Virus record (IMG/VR): IMGVR_UViG_3300042691_000878
Coordinates: 1 to 39,335 of that record
Reading direction: 5' to 3' (one strand)
DNA from: a virus
DNA: 39,335 bases
The position numbers and the translations under genes were made by a program. Below the pieces are notes generated by a model. That model was not told where the DNA came from and searched no databases. It saw only the letters and a program-made list of their open reading frames with translations. This document shows, in pieces, positions 15,767 to 25,318 of this stretch (positions within the stretch are counted from its first letter, which is position 1; every line of letters starts with the position of its first letter).

Positions 15767-17335
15767 TTAGATTTGGAACCACACGTCGCCTGCGTTGGAT
15801 GCAGTCGGAGTGCCTGAAGACACAAAGACCTGACCACCACCCGTGTATCCGCTCGTCACGTTACGCAGGTAGTTAGCCGCACTGGGACCCGGAGGGCCAG
15901 TCGGACCTGTAGGACCAGTAGGACCCAGAGGGCCGGTAGGACCGGTCGGGCCAGTAAGACCCTGAACGCCTTGAGGACCAGTGGGGCCAGTCGGACCAGT
16001 ACCGCCAGAAGGCCCGGTGGGGCCGGTCGGGCCAGTCGGACCCTGCGGGATAGTGAAGTTGAAGATTGCTGCCGTTGAGGTGCCCGAGTTTGATACTGCT
16101 GCAGGCGTACCTGACGGACCCGTTGTCGTCGTACCAACCGTGATTGTGCCAGACGGACCCGTAGCACCCGAAGGGCCAGTCGGACCTGTAGGACCTGTCG
16201 GACCTTGCAAACCAGTCGGGCCGGTAGAACCAGTAGGTCCCGCAGGGCCGGTTGGTCCCGGAGGACCAGTAAGACCGGCAGGGCCGCTAGGACCCGGAGG
16301 CCCCGCCACAGTCGAGGCAGGGCCGGTAGGACCTGTTGCACCCGTAGCGCCAGTCGGCCCCGGAGGACCCGGAGGGCCAGCCACCGTTGACGCAGGACCC
16401 GTAGGGCCGGTAGGACCCGTAACACCAGCAGGGCCGGTAGGACCCGTAGGACCGGTGGGCAGAGTAAAGTTAAAGACCGCTGCGCTTGTCGTGCCGGAGT
16501 TTGTGATAGATGCAGGACTACCCGCAGGACCTGTCGTGACCGTGCCCAGCGTCAGCGTAGCGGCAGAACCAGTCGGACCCGTGGGACCAGACGGACCAGT
16601 CGGCCCCGGAGGACCCGGCACTGTAGAGGCAGCACCTGTAGGCCCAGTCGGGCCAGTCAGACCGATAGGACCGGTGGGGCCGGTCGGACCTGTAGGACCC
16701 GTGGGGCCGGTCGGGATGGTGAAGTTGAACGTCGCAGCGGACGGGGTACCAACGTTGGTGACTGCCGCAGAGCCTCCTGCGGGGCTAGTCGTGGTCGTGC
16801 CTACGGCAATCGTTGCCGCCGTACCAGTTGGACCAGTCGCGCCTGTGGGGCCAGTCGGCCCCGTAGCACCAGTCGGACCCACAGGACCAGTAGGCCCAGT
16901 CGGACCCGTGGGGCCGGTGGGGCCGATCAAATTGGTCGCGGTGACAATATCCGTGCCATTACAGACGAGGATGGTCTTAATAGTGCTGGCAACCGATACA
17001 CCGGTCTGGCCCGCGACCTTGACCGTGACTGCAAAGCCACCCGTGGTGTTGTTAAAGATAAAGTACAGTTTCTTGTTGTTTGGTACCTCGACGACACGGG
17101 CAGCGGTCAACGCGCCGGTCAGTTCGATGTACATGTTACGGGCCACGCCCGTAGCCCCGTTCGGGATGGTCAGGATGGTGGGGGACGAGGAATCCGTCAC
17201 CGCTTGGGTCACATACCCGGCAATCGACTGCTCAAGCAGGGTGCCAAGGTTAGTATTGGTCGTGACACCCCACGTGCCGGACTGTTCGCCCGTGCCGATA
17301 AGTTCGATGCCAAGATTGGAACTATAAGTAGTCAT
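15767..17335 (-). CDS. Collagen-like tail fibre protein, 522 aa
   Basis: Residues 1-135 form an N-terminal domain (begins [20 protein letters not shown], with the GTWG-x-x-T-N-x-N-L pattern) that I know from fibre N-termini of marine and cyanobacterial phages. From about 136 to 482 the protein is almost wholly Gly-X-Y, mostly Gly-Pro-Thr, with Gly-Pro-Pro in a handful of places. Three or four 40-residue beta interruptions ([17 protein letters not shown] then AATFNFTIP) break the repeat. A short non-collagen C-terminus (about 40 residues) probably seeds trimer formation. It should be a long trimeric rod. The repeats lie next to the oxygenase gene. AGGGG precedes the ATG by 7 bases. Confidence 0.85.
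   Translation of the reverse strand: MTTYSSNLGIELIGTGEQSGTWGVTTNTNLGTLLEQSIAGYVTQAVTDSSSPTILTIPNGATGVARNMYIELTGALTAARVVEVPNNKKLYFIFNNTTGGFAVTVKVAGQTGVSVASTIKTILVCNGTDIVTATNLIGPTGPTGPTGPTGPVGPTGATGPTGPTGATGPTGTAATIAVGTTTTSPAGGSAAVTNVGTPSAATFNFTIPTGPTGPTGPTGPTGPIGLTGPTGPTGAASTVPGPPGPTGPSGPTGPTGSAATLTLGTVTTGPAGSPASITNSGTTSAAVFNFTLPTGPTGPTGPAGVTGPTGPTGPASTVAGPPGPPGPTGATGATGPTGPASTVAGPPGPSGPAGLTGPPGPTGPAGPTGSTGPTGLQGPTGPTGPTGPSGATGPSGTITVGTTTTGPSGTPAAVSNSGTSTAAIFNFTIPQGPTGPTGPTGPSGGTGPTGPTGPQGVQGLTGPTGPTGPLGPTGPTGPTGPPGPSAANYLRNVTSGYTGGGQVFVSSGTPTASNAGDVWFQI
15885..16930 (-). repeat. Gly-X-Y (collagen-like) coding repeat, fibre 1
   Basis: Nine-base GGN-CCN-ACN units dominate, interrupted by related beta modules of about 40 codons. 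The codons vary, so the repeat is strong at protein level and weaker at DNA level. The complementary strand also reads as a Gly-Pro-Val repeat because of the codon symmetry. Confidence 0.85.
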
Positions 17336-17355
17336 TTCATACCCCTAGAAACGGC

Positions 17356-18207
17356 TTAGCCGTCCGGATCCAGATTGGTCCAAGTTGTTGATTGTGAGTC
17401 GTCTACGGGCGTCCAACCACCTGTCTGAGAGTCGTTCACAGGTTGCCATACTGAGGCTTGGCTGTCATCTACCGCCGCCCAAACGCCCGTCTGGCTGTCG
17501 TTTACCACAGCCCAAGTAGAGCCTTGGCTGTCATCAACCGGGTTCCAGAGATAGGCACCCGACACCAAGTCGTAAATAAGCGCCGAGTCGCTGAACGCCG
17601 CTTGGAAGGTAGCCGAAGCAAACGTCGTGTCAAGAGCGACAACGGTATCTGTAAAGAGCACATTAAAGATGCCTTGAGCCGACATCGTTTCCAACGCCGT
17701 ACCCGCTTCGCTAATCTGGACGTTGAAGCCCTGCAACGCAGAGATCGTGTCCGCAGCCGTGGCCGAGTCTACAAAGTTGACGTTGAAGGTAGCCGACGTA
17801 CTGATTGCATCCTGCGCCGTAGCGGAGTCAGCAAAGGACGATGCGAAAGACTGAATAGAGAACACGGTCTCCGATGCTGTAACCGTGTCAGAGAACTGCG
17901 TATTGAACGACTGCAACACGCTAAACGTGTCGCTGCCTGCACCAGATTCGACCATGCTTGCAACAAAGTCGGCAAGCGAGATCGCGGTGTCTGATATCTG
18001 CGCCGCCTCACTTACGGCAGCGCCATGTCCCTGCGTGGCAGAGATAAAGTCTGTCCCGGTCGTTGTATCTAAGAACGCCGAGTTAAAGATGTTGTTGGCT
18101 GTAGCAACAGCCTCGCTCCCAGTCGCGGCTTCGGAAACCGAAGCGTTCCAAACTATGCCAAGTAAGGCACTGAATGGAGTAGCCGATATGGGAGCAAGGC
18201 CGAGCAT
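17356..18207 (-). CDS. Repeat protein with two repeat classes, putative tail/virion protein
   Basis: A 283-aa protein. Residues about 20-215 contain roughly nine units of about 22 residues of the form F-N-x-x-F-x-D-x-x-T-A-x-D-T-I-S-A-L-Q (for example NVNFVDSATAADTISALQG). Residues about 222-283 contain five 12-residue units ending in V-D/N-D-S-Q with a preceding Trp (for example WQPVNDSQTG). The protein is acidic, Ala/Ser/Thr-rich and nearly free of Lys. Both repeat types occur in fibre-region proteins of environmental phages, but I do not know a defined function. It is probably an elongated surface protein. The translation start has no strong ribosome binding site. Confidence 0.6.
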   Translation of the reverse strand: MLGLAPISATPFSALLGIVWNASVSEAATGSEAVATANNIFNSAFLDTTTGTDFISATQGHGAAVSEAAQISDTAISLADFVASMVESGAGSDTFSVLQSFNTQFSDTVTASETVFSIQSFASSFADSATAQDAISTSATFNVNFVDSATAADTISALQGFNVQISEAGTALETMSAQGIFNVLFTDTVVALDTTFASATFQAAFSDSALIYDLVSGAYLWNPVDDSQGSTWAVVNDSQTGVWAAVDDSQASVWQPVNDSQTGGWTPVDDSQSTTWTNLDPDG

Positions 18208-18211
18208 TTAA

Positions 18212-18442
18212 CTACTTAACTACCTGAAGAGGCGCACCCTGCTGAGGCTGCTGCGGCAACTGAGCCTGTGCCTGCTGCTGAAGTTTGCCAAAAAGAGCCG
18301 CGACCTGCTCAAACGGCTGCTTAGCAAGCGCCATCATGATGAGGTTGGCTTCTTCAATCGAAAGATCGTCAAACTTAATCTTGTTCATACCATCTCCTTT
18401 GCGTCGGTTTGCGACGTATTTATCAAGTTGCGGATTAGCCAT
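18212..18442 (-). CDS. Small protein with Gln-rich tail, 76 aa
   Basis: The N-terminal half is charged and helical (KIKFDDLSIEEANLIMMALA, residues 21-40), and the C-terminal 25 residues are Gln/Pro-rich. A second possible start (MNKIKF, residue 19) has GGAG-like bases upstream (aaaGGAGatggtatg), so the shorter product of 58 aa is possible. The stop lies just before the 283-aa gene. Small proteins of this type accompany fibre genes in podoviruses. Function unknown. Confidence 0.55.
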   Translation of the reverse strand: MANPQLDKYVANRRKGDGMNKIKFDDLSIEEANLIMMALAKQPFEQVAALFGKLQQQAQAQLPQQPQQGAPLQVVK

Positions 18443-19050
18443 TAGTTTTCGCTCACACAGACAATCACAGAACTACCCGGATCCACCGTTGCCAATGTAC
18501 CCGGAGATACGCTAAAAGCCGTGCCGCGAGCCTCGTATCTTACACCGTAAATCGTCACGGCCCCGATGGCGACATGGACGAACGAGGCCCCTTTGGGTAG
18601 CGCGGCAGAGTCGGTCAAAATCTGAAACGTATGCTTCTTGGACCAGTCCCGGTTCTCCTTGGACCCCACGCAGCACATCGTGAAGACATCGCTGAACTCA
18701 CGCCGAAAGCCAAGCGCAGGCTTGTAGCCATAGCCGTTCTCTACGTTGTGCGCTCCAACCTTCCACTCGTATTCCCAAATATCGCCCGACGCAGTTTTAA
18801 ATTTATGTAGGGCTGAACCGGCTACACAAATACACGCGTGCTCATGCAGTTCAAGTGAAACACCGGCTTTAGTACCGTCTACAACAAACGGATTAGATTG
18901 CGGAGTTATATACGGTTCGATGGCAACCCACTCAGGCCACTCCTTTGAATCTGTCTCCCATACCGAGTTGGATACACTTGTATAGTGGATGTCGAGGCAA
19001 TCATTCCCCGGCAGTACTGTGAACTCGTGAAAAAGTGGGTAGATACTCAT
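18442..19050 (-). CDS. Cys-containing beta-rich protein in the fibre region, 202 aa
   Basis: I place the start at the ATG at 19050 (MSIYPLFHEF), which overlaps the upstream stop as ATGA; an upstream extension would run through unlikely Cys/Trp-rich sequence. The product is beta-rich, with HACICVAGSALHKFKTASGD and FTMCCVGSKENRDWSKKHTF. It ends in a neat beta C-terminus (GSSVIVCVSEN). Six Cys residues are unusual for a virion protein that folds in the cytoplasm. Context suggests a tail-fibre tip or accessory protein. I do not recognise the family. Confidence 0.5.
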   Translation of the reverse strand: MSIYPLFHEFTVLPGNDCLDIHYTSVSNSVWETDSKEWPEWVAIEPYITPQSNPFVVDGTKAGVSLELHEHACICVAGSALHKFKTASGDIWEYEWKVGAHNVENGYGYKPALGFRREFSDVFTMCCVGSKENRDWSKKHTFQILTDSAALPKGASFVHVAIGAVTIYGVRYEARGTAFSVSPGTLATVDPGSSVIVCVSEN

Positions 19051-19592
19051 GGGTATAGCACAAGAGTGTAGGTACCAGAACCACTGAACGTCGGTCTTTC
19101 TGCAGCCGCAAGTGACCAAATGGTTTGGTTGCTACCGCTGTCGTAGCTACCGGCTGCCACTGAGCAGTTGGCTCGATAGAACGTCGTTCCACGATACGTG
19201 CCGTACGTCCACCAAGTACCGGTCTGGTTTCCGGCAATAGTAAACTGAACTTGGACGTTGCCTTTGATGTTGAAGTAGTACCAACCCTGAATCGTACGAC
19301 TGCCAAAAGTAGAAGTTGACGAAATACTTCCAAACACACCGGGGAACGACGAGTTATTGGCATACCCCAAATAAGTGCCGCTACTTGCCTCAGTCACGCT
19401 ATATGAAAGAGACGGAGCGGCTAACTGCGTACCGTAAAAATCACTAAACGCAATTGTGCCAGACGGGAACGTGAACGGTCCCGCACTACTCGTATAGTAA
19501 GTAGTCCCTCGGTACGAATTCAGGTCATTGCCGCGACCAAACTCACCGTTGATCTGCGACATACTAATCTCGCCCGATGACGGTAGTGGCAC
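19047..19592 (-). CDS. Tail-fibre-associated protein, 'PLPSSGEIS' N-terminus
   Basis: A 181-aa protein with GTG start at 19592 and a GAG-type signal just upstream. The start, MPLPSSGEISMSQINGEFGR, belongs to a common N-terminal module of phage tail proteins (usually ALPSSG-x-IS-x-x-x-I-N), which ends near residue 52 with FSDFYGTQ. Residues 60-181 are a beta-rich Ser/Thr/Tyr/Gly domain (for example GNVQVQFTIAGNQTGTWWTYG). The likely job is a small fibre or tip protein. The module call is good; the receptor is unknown. Confidence 0.65.
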   Translation of the reverse strand: MPLPSSGEISMSQINGEFGRGNDLNSYRGTTYYTSSAGPFTFPSGTIAFSDFYGTQLAAPSLSYSVTEASSGTYLGYANNSSFPGVFGSISSTSTFGSRTIQGWYYFNIKGNVQVQFTIAGNQTGTWWTYGTYRGTTFYRANCSVAAGSYDSGSNQTIWSLAAAERPTFSGSGTYTLVLYP

Positions 19593-19607
19593 CGTGATCT
19601 CTTAGCG

Positions 19608-19973
19608 TTACGGAGCAGGCGGCGTCGGCCCCGGAGGAGCAGGCGGACTCCACGGGAACTGACTCGTCGGGGTAACAGGGTCTTTCTTAAGCGCAATCTG
19701 CTCAGCAATCTTTTCCTGAACATGCTCCAAGTACGAACCGACCACAACTGCCTGAATCCAACCAAGCACCTGAGCCTCGGTCAGTTGGTCATATGGCGTG
19801 TAGTCAGGCTGCGAAGGGTCAGGCGCAAACGGAGTTGCACCGGAGAAGGTCCCAGTGTTGCCACTCTCATCCGTGCCCGTGCAGGTCCAACGTGACTGCA
19901 CCACGTAGTCCTGAAGGGATCCAACCGTCGTCAGGGCAAGTTCAGTGATCGCCCAAGTGTATGTAATAGCCAT
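19608..19973 (-). CDS. Small fibre-module protein (DUF7936-like), 121 aa
   Basis: The start is the ATG at 19973, which overlaps the fibre stop by one base (TGATG) with AGG upstream. The first 50 residues are beta-rich (ITYTWAITELALTTVG, then VVQSRWTCTGTDESGNTG). A helical segment follows with YDQLTEAQVLGWIQAVV, a hallmark of a small protein that sits beside fibre genes in many cyanophages and marine phages. The last 20 residues are Pro-rich. It may be a fibre-assembly or tip component. Confidence 0.6.
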   Translation of the reverse strand: MAITYTWAITELALTTVGSLQDYVVQSRWTCTGTDESGNTGTFSGATPFAPDPSQPDYTPYDQLTEAQVLGWIQAVVVGSYLEHVQEKIAEQIALKKDPVTPTSQFPWSPPAPPGPTPPAP

Positions 19974-22900
19974 CAATGTAACCTCGATTTAAGTTGTTCA
20001 ACCTCAGCCTTCAATTCCTTAATGGCCTCAATGAAGAGACCAGCCATATTGCCATACTGTACCCCGTACTCATCTACGTCAGCGGCGTAGGTCACGACCT
20101 CCGGCAATACTTCGTTCATCTCTTGTGCAATCACACCAACTTGCCGTTTGTTAGGATCAATCTTGGGGTCGTCAGTTTCAATACGGGTGTAGTACACACC
20201 GCGCATCCGGTTGACCTTATCCAAGGCTCCGTCGATTGTCACGATGTCTTTCTTCTTGCGTACGTCTGAGTAAGCAACGATGTTGCCCGTAGAGTAGATA
20301 CCACCACTAACGTACAACCCGTATGCACTTGAAGTTGTCGAAGTGTTGATACCCATGCAAACGTTGCCAACAAGGTAGTAAAAATACCACCGCCCGTTCG
20401 CTTCTCGGTACACGCCGCCGTTGCCGCCGGAGTCATACATCATTCCGTTGACGGCACTATGAGAGATATACATACCGCTGTAACTGTTTTTGCTACCGTC
20501 TATTTGCAGTTGGGTATAAGTAGACCCGGCATTTGGATAGAAATGCGCCCCGTAGTGATTCGGCCAATAAACGCCATAAGAGCCGTCAAGTTGAATCCAA
20601 TTATTTGGACGGAAATACCCTGCTCCTGAAAGTTGTAGCGAGTAAAGATACGAACTACTAGCCGGATCGCAGTAGTAGCCGGTATTGTTGCTGTCGTAGA
20701 AGATGGGGGCGCGGGACGAGGCTAGTAGAATATTGTTCCCCGACATGTCCAACACCCAAAGGTTATTGGCTGCGGACCAACCACCGATACGCATCACGTT
20801 GTCGCTGTCGAGACCAAAGTTGACGGCGTATACACCACCTCGATGAAACGACATGATCGCGCCAAGACCGCCGGTTGAATACGCCTGAAGCGGAGGGCTA
20901 TTAGACGATGTGTCACGGTTTGACAGGAAATACATGTAGCCTGTTACCGTAGTCGCAAAATTAGAAGTACCGTTTGGATCTAAGTAGTACCCGGTGTTGT
21001 TGCTGTCGTAAAAGATAGGGGCGCGAATGTCGCTTTGCGACTGTATTACGCTATCGCAAAGGAATTGCTTGTTGTTGTAGACACGCACCCATGTGCTGTC
21101 AACCATGTAAATACCGCCGCCGTACGACGCGTTGAACCAGCCGGTGTCACCGCTAGACCGAAACCACGAATTACACGAGAAGGAGCCAGTTACGCCAGCA
21201 TCGTATCCTGCGTATGCACGTTGAACGGCAAGGACGTTTAAGTTTGAAGTGCTGGCAAAGTCGCCGTAATAGCCGGTGTTGTCACTGTCGTAGAAAAGCG
21301 GAGAACGGAGGGACCCAGTAGCCTGTGTGTAATTACTCGGTCCAAAAATGCTAAGCCTGTCATTACCAACATACCGAATGTAAGTATCGTTTCCAGCATA
21401 ATTATTAATGTATGTCTGGTATCCAGACACCGCATCAAGATGCAAATTGCCGTTAGTCGCACAAACACTAGCGTATGAGCCAGAAGCATGCCCGTCAGTA
21501 CCAACACTTAAATACGCGCCCCAAGTTGGATTTGGCCCGTGCAGAGCGCCGCCACGAATACGAAGCGCGGAGTTGCTAGTGCTGTTGGGGTCTAAGTAGT
21601 AGCCGGTGTCGCTCCAGTCATAATAAAGTGTGCCGCGAATATCCGAGACGGTTCTAAGGCTACCGCCGCCCCACGCGCCATAAAAAGCCCCGTTTTCAAG
21701 AAGAAGCATACCGTGCGATGCAAGGTTGCTCGCCGCGCCGCCCGCGCTTGGATATGACCAAGCGATGCCGTACAAGTTACCCGTACTAGTGCCGTCTGCT
21801 GCGAGAAGATACGACTCACCCATCGAGAAGACGGCTTGGAATCGAACAGATGAATATAACCCAACCTGACCGATGCCGTAGTTACGGGACACCATGTTGG
21901 AGTTGTAGTACACCTTGTTAAGTTCAGATGTACTCGCGGGGTCTAGGTAATACGCGGTGTTGTTGTAGTCGTAAAAAATAGTTGCACGAAGGTCGCTAAA
22001 GTTTGTACCGCTAGCGCCGCCTCCGTTAATACCGCCATAGAGCCAGTTGTAACCAGCCGAATAAATACCGCTCGGGTGCCACGATGCGCTGCCTGTACCG
22101 CCGACGTTGCCGTTACCCTGATAAGAGTACGACACCATTGCGTTTACGTTTGAAGTACTAGCCGCGTCTACGTAGTAAGCAGTGTTGCCACTGTCGTAGA
22201 AGATGGGGGCACGGAAAGACCCGGCGGCGGTAACAAAGTTACCAGTATCAATATTCATCGCTATAGTTCCAGTACCAGAAATATCGGCACTAGAACCATT
22301 TACCCAAAAATAAAATCCTGAAGCCGCGACTGAATAATCGACGCCAATACCAGAGTATTTTGTACTGTTAGAACCAAATACAATTACGGGGAACGTTGAC
22401 GAAAGGAGTAAATTACGGTTCCAGCCTCCGGTCATTGCCGTGCCGCCGCTATTTGTCAACGTCCCGTTGAGGTTCGAACCACTAGCCGGGTCTACGTAGT
22501 AAGCGGTGTTGTCAAGATCATAAAAAATTGGCGCACGAAGACTACTGCTATGCGATAGCAGGCTGGAATTGATATTGACCCATGTAGTAGAAGTATTACT
22601 GCGGAGGTAATAGTTTGTCGCGTTCATGTAAATAGACGCGTCATTACCCAGCCAAAGTTTAGTTGCGCCTGATGGGTCTAAATACTCAGTCCAAGTACCG
22701 CCTTTGCTTACAGTATTAGTGCCTCCAAGTTTAAGAATGTTGTTCGTAATACTTAGAGCATTCGCCGTCAGCGTCGTCCCATCAAAAGTCAGGTTGGCCG
22801 AACCCGCAGCGACACCGCCGTTGTTGTAGATGACCTGAGTAGTCGATCCAGCAATCGGCCCCGGAGGACCGGTCGGGCCAGTCGGACCTGTAGCACCAGT

Positions 22901-24544
22901 CGGACCCGTGGGGCCAATTGGACCCGGACCACCGGTCGGGCCAGTAGCACCAGTTGGACCTGTAGGACCAGTCGGGCCAACCGAACCCGGAGGACCTGTC
23001 GGACCCGTTGCGCCTGTAGGACCCGTAGGGCCGGTGGGGCCAGTCGGTATCGTGAAGTTGAAAACAGCCGCGCTAGACGTGCCGCTATTTGTAACGGAGG
23101 CTGAGCCACCCGCAGGGCTTGTCGTAGTCGTACCGACTGCAATCGTCGCAGCCGCGCCAGTAGGGCCTGTCGCACCCGTAGGACCGGTAGGGCCAATCGG
23201 ACCCGTAGGACCCGGAGTGCCAGTCGGGCCTGTAGGCCCAGTCGGACCAATCGGACCTGTAGGACCAGTCGGACCTGTGGGGCCGGAAACGCCAGCCGCC
23301 CACACACCGTCGCCACGCCAGAACGTCGAGGCCGAAGCACTCGTGCCGCTATTAAGATTCGTAACCGGCAAGTTACCAGTCACGCCCGTCGTAAGCGGAA
23401 GTCCCGTTGCGTTAGTCAGTACCGCCGCACTCGGCGTACCGAGGTTAGGCGTAGTCAGCGTCGGGCTGTTAGAAAGCACCACACTGCCAGAACCCGTTGA
23501 AGTCGTTGCCCCCGTGCCGCCATTCGCAACAGCAACCGGAGTGGTCAGGCTGAACTGCGTACCGCTAAGAGTGAGTCCCGTACCCGCTGAGTAAATTTGG
23601 GCAGACGAAACTTGAACAAACGTAATGGCTGTGACGCCAAACGTAATGACGCCCGTGGTATTACAGATATAGGTCTCACCAGCACCCGTGTTACCAGAGG
23701 TAATGAAGAACGCATCGCCTTCGCCAAGACTGCTAGTGCTCTTTAGAGCATATGTATTTGCGTCACTAGCACGGGTCAGAACCCACGCGGTAGACCCGTT
23801 ACCAACAACCGTTACGACGTAAACGCCGTTCTCAAATGCGTTAGTCTGGTTATAGATCAGGATTCGATCATTAACGGAGGCCGTTACACCGTCCGGAGTA
23901 AACGCAGCAAGCGTTCCCGTGTTTGTTAGTGTAGCGCCAACACCAGACGCGCCATTATTGTACGAAGCAGTTAGATTACCTGTTGAGTTCGGGACTTCGT
24001 ACTTAACCGGTGAATGGTAAGTAACGCCCGACGAAACCAACGTATCTACGTAAGTCTTATTGGCGATGTCCGTACCGGATGTCGGTGTTGTGGTAACGGT
24101 GCCGTTTGTAAGATTTGCCGTAGTAAGCGTGGCGGTTGTAGCGCCAATCGTTGTAAATGTACCCGCCGCAGGCGTAGACGCACCAATCGGTGAGTTCTCA
24201 ATGTTATAGCCGGTGACGTTACCCGAGGCGTCTTTATAGACCGCTTTGCCTGCCGGGTAATCAGCAAAAACAGACTTCGTTCCTGCTGTGAACGTAACTG
24301 CTGAGCCACCGTTAGAGGAGGCCAGAATCGTATCGCGGCTTAACGAAGTACCCGACGACGTATACGTACCGATACCAACTTCCCACTCACTTGCGGTCTG
24401 GTGGGCAATCGTGTAGTACGTGGTGTTGCCGTTGCCAACAACCGCAAATGACTGATAACCGGATACAGCCCCAGCAAGGGTTACTGCACCGGTACCTGTC
24501 GAAGTAGTCGTCTCATAGACGCGATCAGCAAGAATCAGAGCCAT
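19973..24544 (-). CDS. Large collagen-like tail fibre with S74 self-cleaving chaperone, 1523 aa
   Basis: Residues 1-110 are a known phage fibre N-terminus (begins [17 protein letters not shown]). Residues about 420-562 are Gly-X-Y repeats with one [17 protein letters not shown] interruption. About 670-1300 holds seven copies of R-x-P-x-F-Y-D-x-x-N-T-x-Y-Y-x-D-P-x-S-x-S separated by 40-130 residues of variable beta sequence. The C-terminal 98 residues are a peptidase S74 intramolecular chaperone: SDVRKKK, with S1426 and K1431 as the Ser/Lys dyad, then [16 protein letters not shown], and a final coiled coil ([15 protein letters not shown]). The chaperone trimerises the fibre and then cuts itself off. 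It is the main candidate receptor-binding protein. Confidence 0.9.
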   Translation of the reverse strand: MALILADRVYETTTSTGTGAVTLAGAVSGYQSFAVVGNGNTTYYTIAHQTASEWEVGIGTYTSSGTSLSRDTILASSNGGSAVTFTAGTKSVFADYPAGKAVYKDASGNVTGYNIENSPIGASTPAAGTFTTIGATTATLTTANLTNGTVTTTPTSGTDIANKTYVDTLVSSGVTYHSPVKYEVPNSTGNLTASYNNGASGVGATLTNTGTLAAFTPDGVTASVNDRILIYNQTNAFENGVYVVTVVGNGSTAWVLTRASDANTYALKSTSSLGEGDAFFITSGNTGAGETYICNTTGVITFGVTAITFVQVSSAQIYSAGTGLTLSGTQFSLTTPVAVANGGTGATTSTGSGSVVLSNSPTLTTPNLGTPSAAVLTNATGLPLTTGVTGNLPVTNLNSGTSASASTFWRGDGVWAAGVSGPTGPTGPTGPIGPTGPTGPTGTPGPTGPIGPTGPTGATGPTGAAATIAVGTTTTSPAGGSASVTNSGTSSAAVFNFTIPTGPTGPTGPTGATGPTGPPGSVGPTGPTGPTGATGPTGGPGPIGPTGPTGATGPTGPTGPPGPIAGSTTQVIYNNGGVAAGSANLTFDGTTLTANALSITNNILKLGGTNTVSKGGTWTEYLDPSGATKLWLGNDASIYMNATNYYLRSNTSTTWVNINSSLLSHSSSLRAPIFYDLDNTAYYVDPASGSNLNGTLTNSGGTAMTGGWNRNLLLSSTFPVIVFGSNSTKYSGIGVDYSVAASGFYFWVNGSSADISGTGTIAMNIDTGNFVTAAGSFRAPIFYDSGNTAYYVDAASTSNVNAMVSYSYQGNGNVGGTGSASWHPSGIYSAGYNWLYGGINGGGASGTNFSDLRATIFYDYNNTAYYLDPASTSELNKVYYNSNMVSRNYGIGQVGLYSSVRFQAVFSMGESYLLAADGTSTGNLYGIAWSYPSAGGAASNLASHGMLLLENGAFYGAWGGGSLRTVSDIRGTLYYDWSDTGYYLDPNSTSNSALRIRGGALHGPNPTWGAYLSVGTDGHASGSYASVCATNGNLHLDAVSGYQTYINNYAGNDTYIRYVGNDRLSIFGPSNYTQATGSLRSPLFYDSDNTGYYGDFASTSNLNVLAVQRAYAGYDAGVTGSFSCNSWFRSSGDTGWFNASYGGGIYMVDSTWVRVYNNKQFLCDSVIQSQSDIRAPIFYDSNNTGYYLDPNGTSNFATTVTGYMYFLSNRDTSSNSPPLQAYSTGGLGAIMSFHRGGVYAVNFGLDSDNVMRIGGWSAANNLWVLDMSGNNILLASSRAPIFYDSNNTGYYCDPASSSYLYSLQLSGAGYFRPNNWIQLDGSYGVYWPNHYGAHFYPNAGSTYTQLQIDGSKNSYSGMYISHSAVNGMMYDSGGNGGVYREANGRWYFYYLVGNVCMGINTSTTSSAYGLYVSGGIYSTGNIVAYSDVRKKKDIVTIDGALDKVNRMRGVYYTRIETDDPKIDPNKRQVGVIAQEMNEVLPEVVTYAADVDEYGVQYGNMAGLFIEAIKELKAEVEQLKSRLH
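20650..22530 (-). repeat. Seven dispersed FYDS-NT-YY coding repeats
   Basis: Seven copies of a roughly 60-75-bp unit, starting at about 22528, 22208, 21976, 21628, 21303, 21025 and 20710 on the minus strand. The best kept are 'gcccccatcttctacgacagc'-type starts and the TAC-TAC codons. The unit lengths between copies vary, so this is a modular array, not a simple tandem repeat. Confidence 0.75.
22855..23285 (-). repeat. Gly-X-Y (collagen-like) coding repeat, fibre 2
   Basis: Gly-Pro-Thr units with one beta interruption (about 23045-23150) that is homologous in protein to those in fibre 1 but clearly diverged in codons. The array is about 430 bp. Confidence 0.8.
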
Positions 24545-24545
24545 T

Positions 24546-24716
24546 TTAGGCTTCCGTCAGTTGATCTTCCGTAAACCAACGCTGCTGGGTGCTGCCCTCT
24601 GCATCGACCCACTCGACGAGGTAGTACACCACGCCATCCTCGGTCATACGCATGGAAACCACCGGGCCTTGCGGCACTACAGCCTTAACGCGAACTTGGT
24701 CGCCTTTCTTGAACAT
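24546..24716 (-). CDS. Small SH3-like protein, 56 aa
   Basis: The start is the ATG at 24716 with GGAG 6 bases upstream; the open frame reaches further upstream, but that part is antisense-like Arg-rich sequence overlapping the 193-aa gene. The product is one small beta barrel: [19 protein letters not shown], then [20 protein letters not shown]. It resembles short DUF2158/YodC-like proteins found in phages and bacteria. Function unknown; being directly upstream of the long fibre it could be a small tail or assembly factor. Confidence 0.6.
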   Translation of the reverse strand: MFKKGDQVRVKAVVPQGPVVSMRMTEDGVVYYLVEWVDAEGSTQQRWFTEDQLTEA

Positions 24717-24726
24717 GGGGTGCTCC

Positions 24727-25308
24727 TTAAACAGCATCGAGGCTGAAAGTGTAGGTGACGTTAAGCGTGTCACCAGAGGATACGTTACGGTCTCCCGGCG
24801 ACTGAAAGTCTGAAGCCGAGAACAGAATACCGAGCGAACCACCCTTGACGTTGTTGCTGATGAGGAACGCCCCACCAACCGTCTGCGTCGAGTTGATGTT
24901 GAACTGAGCCGGGGAAGCCGAGTTCGTAATGACAGACGGATCGGCGTTCGTAGCCGCGCCAAACACGCAAGCCGGACGAGTCGCATTGCTATACGGAGTA
25001 ATCTCCGTCCAACCCGGATGCAGCGCAGCCGTATCCGAAGCCGCAGGGTTGTTCGATGCCGCCGCGCCATAGAGGCCGATATACCACGTGGCCGTATACG
25101 TGCTGCCCAAGAAGTACTTGTCGTTCATGTCCTGAAGACCGACGTTCACCACAAGGTTGTGGGACTCTGCCGTCCACTTCAGGTTGCCATCCTTATCGCG
25201 GCACTCGATGTGATACACACCACCCGCACGGGCAGTCTCGTTAGAGCCAAACAGCCGCTCAAGCGTTGCGCCGACTGCGTCTGCTGTCTTGGCAATTTCT
25301 TTAAACAT
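24727..25308 (-). CDS. Putative structural protein with N-terminal helix, 193 aa
   Basis: An N-terminal 20-residue helix (FKEIAKTADAVGATLERLFG) precedes a beta domain: HNLVVNVGLQDMNDKYFLGS, then TWYIGLYGAAASNNPAASDT and ends SSGDTLNVTYTFSLDAV. The pattern 'N-x-V-x-x-x-G-L-x-x-x-x' followed by 'W-Y-I-G-L' is well known from small tail or fibre proteins of environmental phages. AGGAG stands 6 bases before the ATG. It pairs with the next upstream gene, which has the same strand order (A-S-F-T-A-A-G-G-L / V-G-G-A-F-L-I). Confidence 0.6.
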   Translation of the reverse strand: MFKEIAKTADAVGATLERLFGSNETARAGGVYHIECRDKDGNLKWTAESHNLVVNVGLQDMNDKYFLGSTYTATWYIGLYGAAASNNPAASDTAALHPGWTEITPYSNATRPACVFGAATNADPSVITNSASPAQFNINSTQTVGGAFLISNNVKGGSLGILFSASDFQSPGDRNVSSGDTLNVTYTFSLDAV

Positions 25309-25318
25309 GTCGAACTCC

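Noticed and set aside
15981-17327. Plus-strand open frame of 448 codons reading as a Gly-Pro-Val collagen-like protein
   Set aside because: It is the exact antisense of the collagen-like fibre. The complement of Gly-Pro-Thr codons reads as Gly-Pro-Val by codon symmetry. No ribosome binding site and no plus-strand neighbours.
17347-17364. Short hairpin (ACGG-loop-CCGT) at the junction of the 283-aa protein and fibre 1
   Set aside because: Only a 4-6 bp stem with an unsuitable loop, and its T-run is too short; it includes the stop codon and is followed at once by a ribosome binding site, so a terminator is unlikely.
22908-23594. Plus-strand Gly-Pro-Val frame opposite the second fibre
   Set aside because: Same antisense effect over the collagen-like part of the 1523-aa fibre.
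24717-25070. Longer N-terminus for the 56-aa SH3-like protein
   Set aside because: The extension is Arg-rich frame-shifted sequence over the 193-aa gene; GGAG stands right before the inner ATG.
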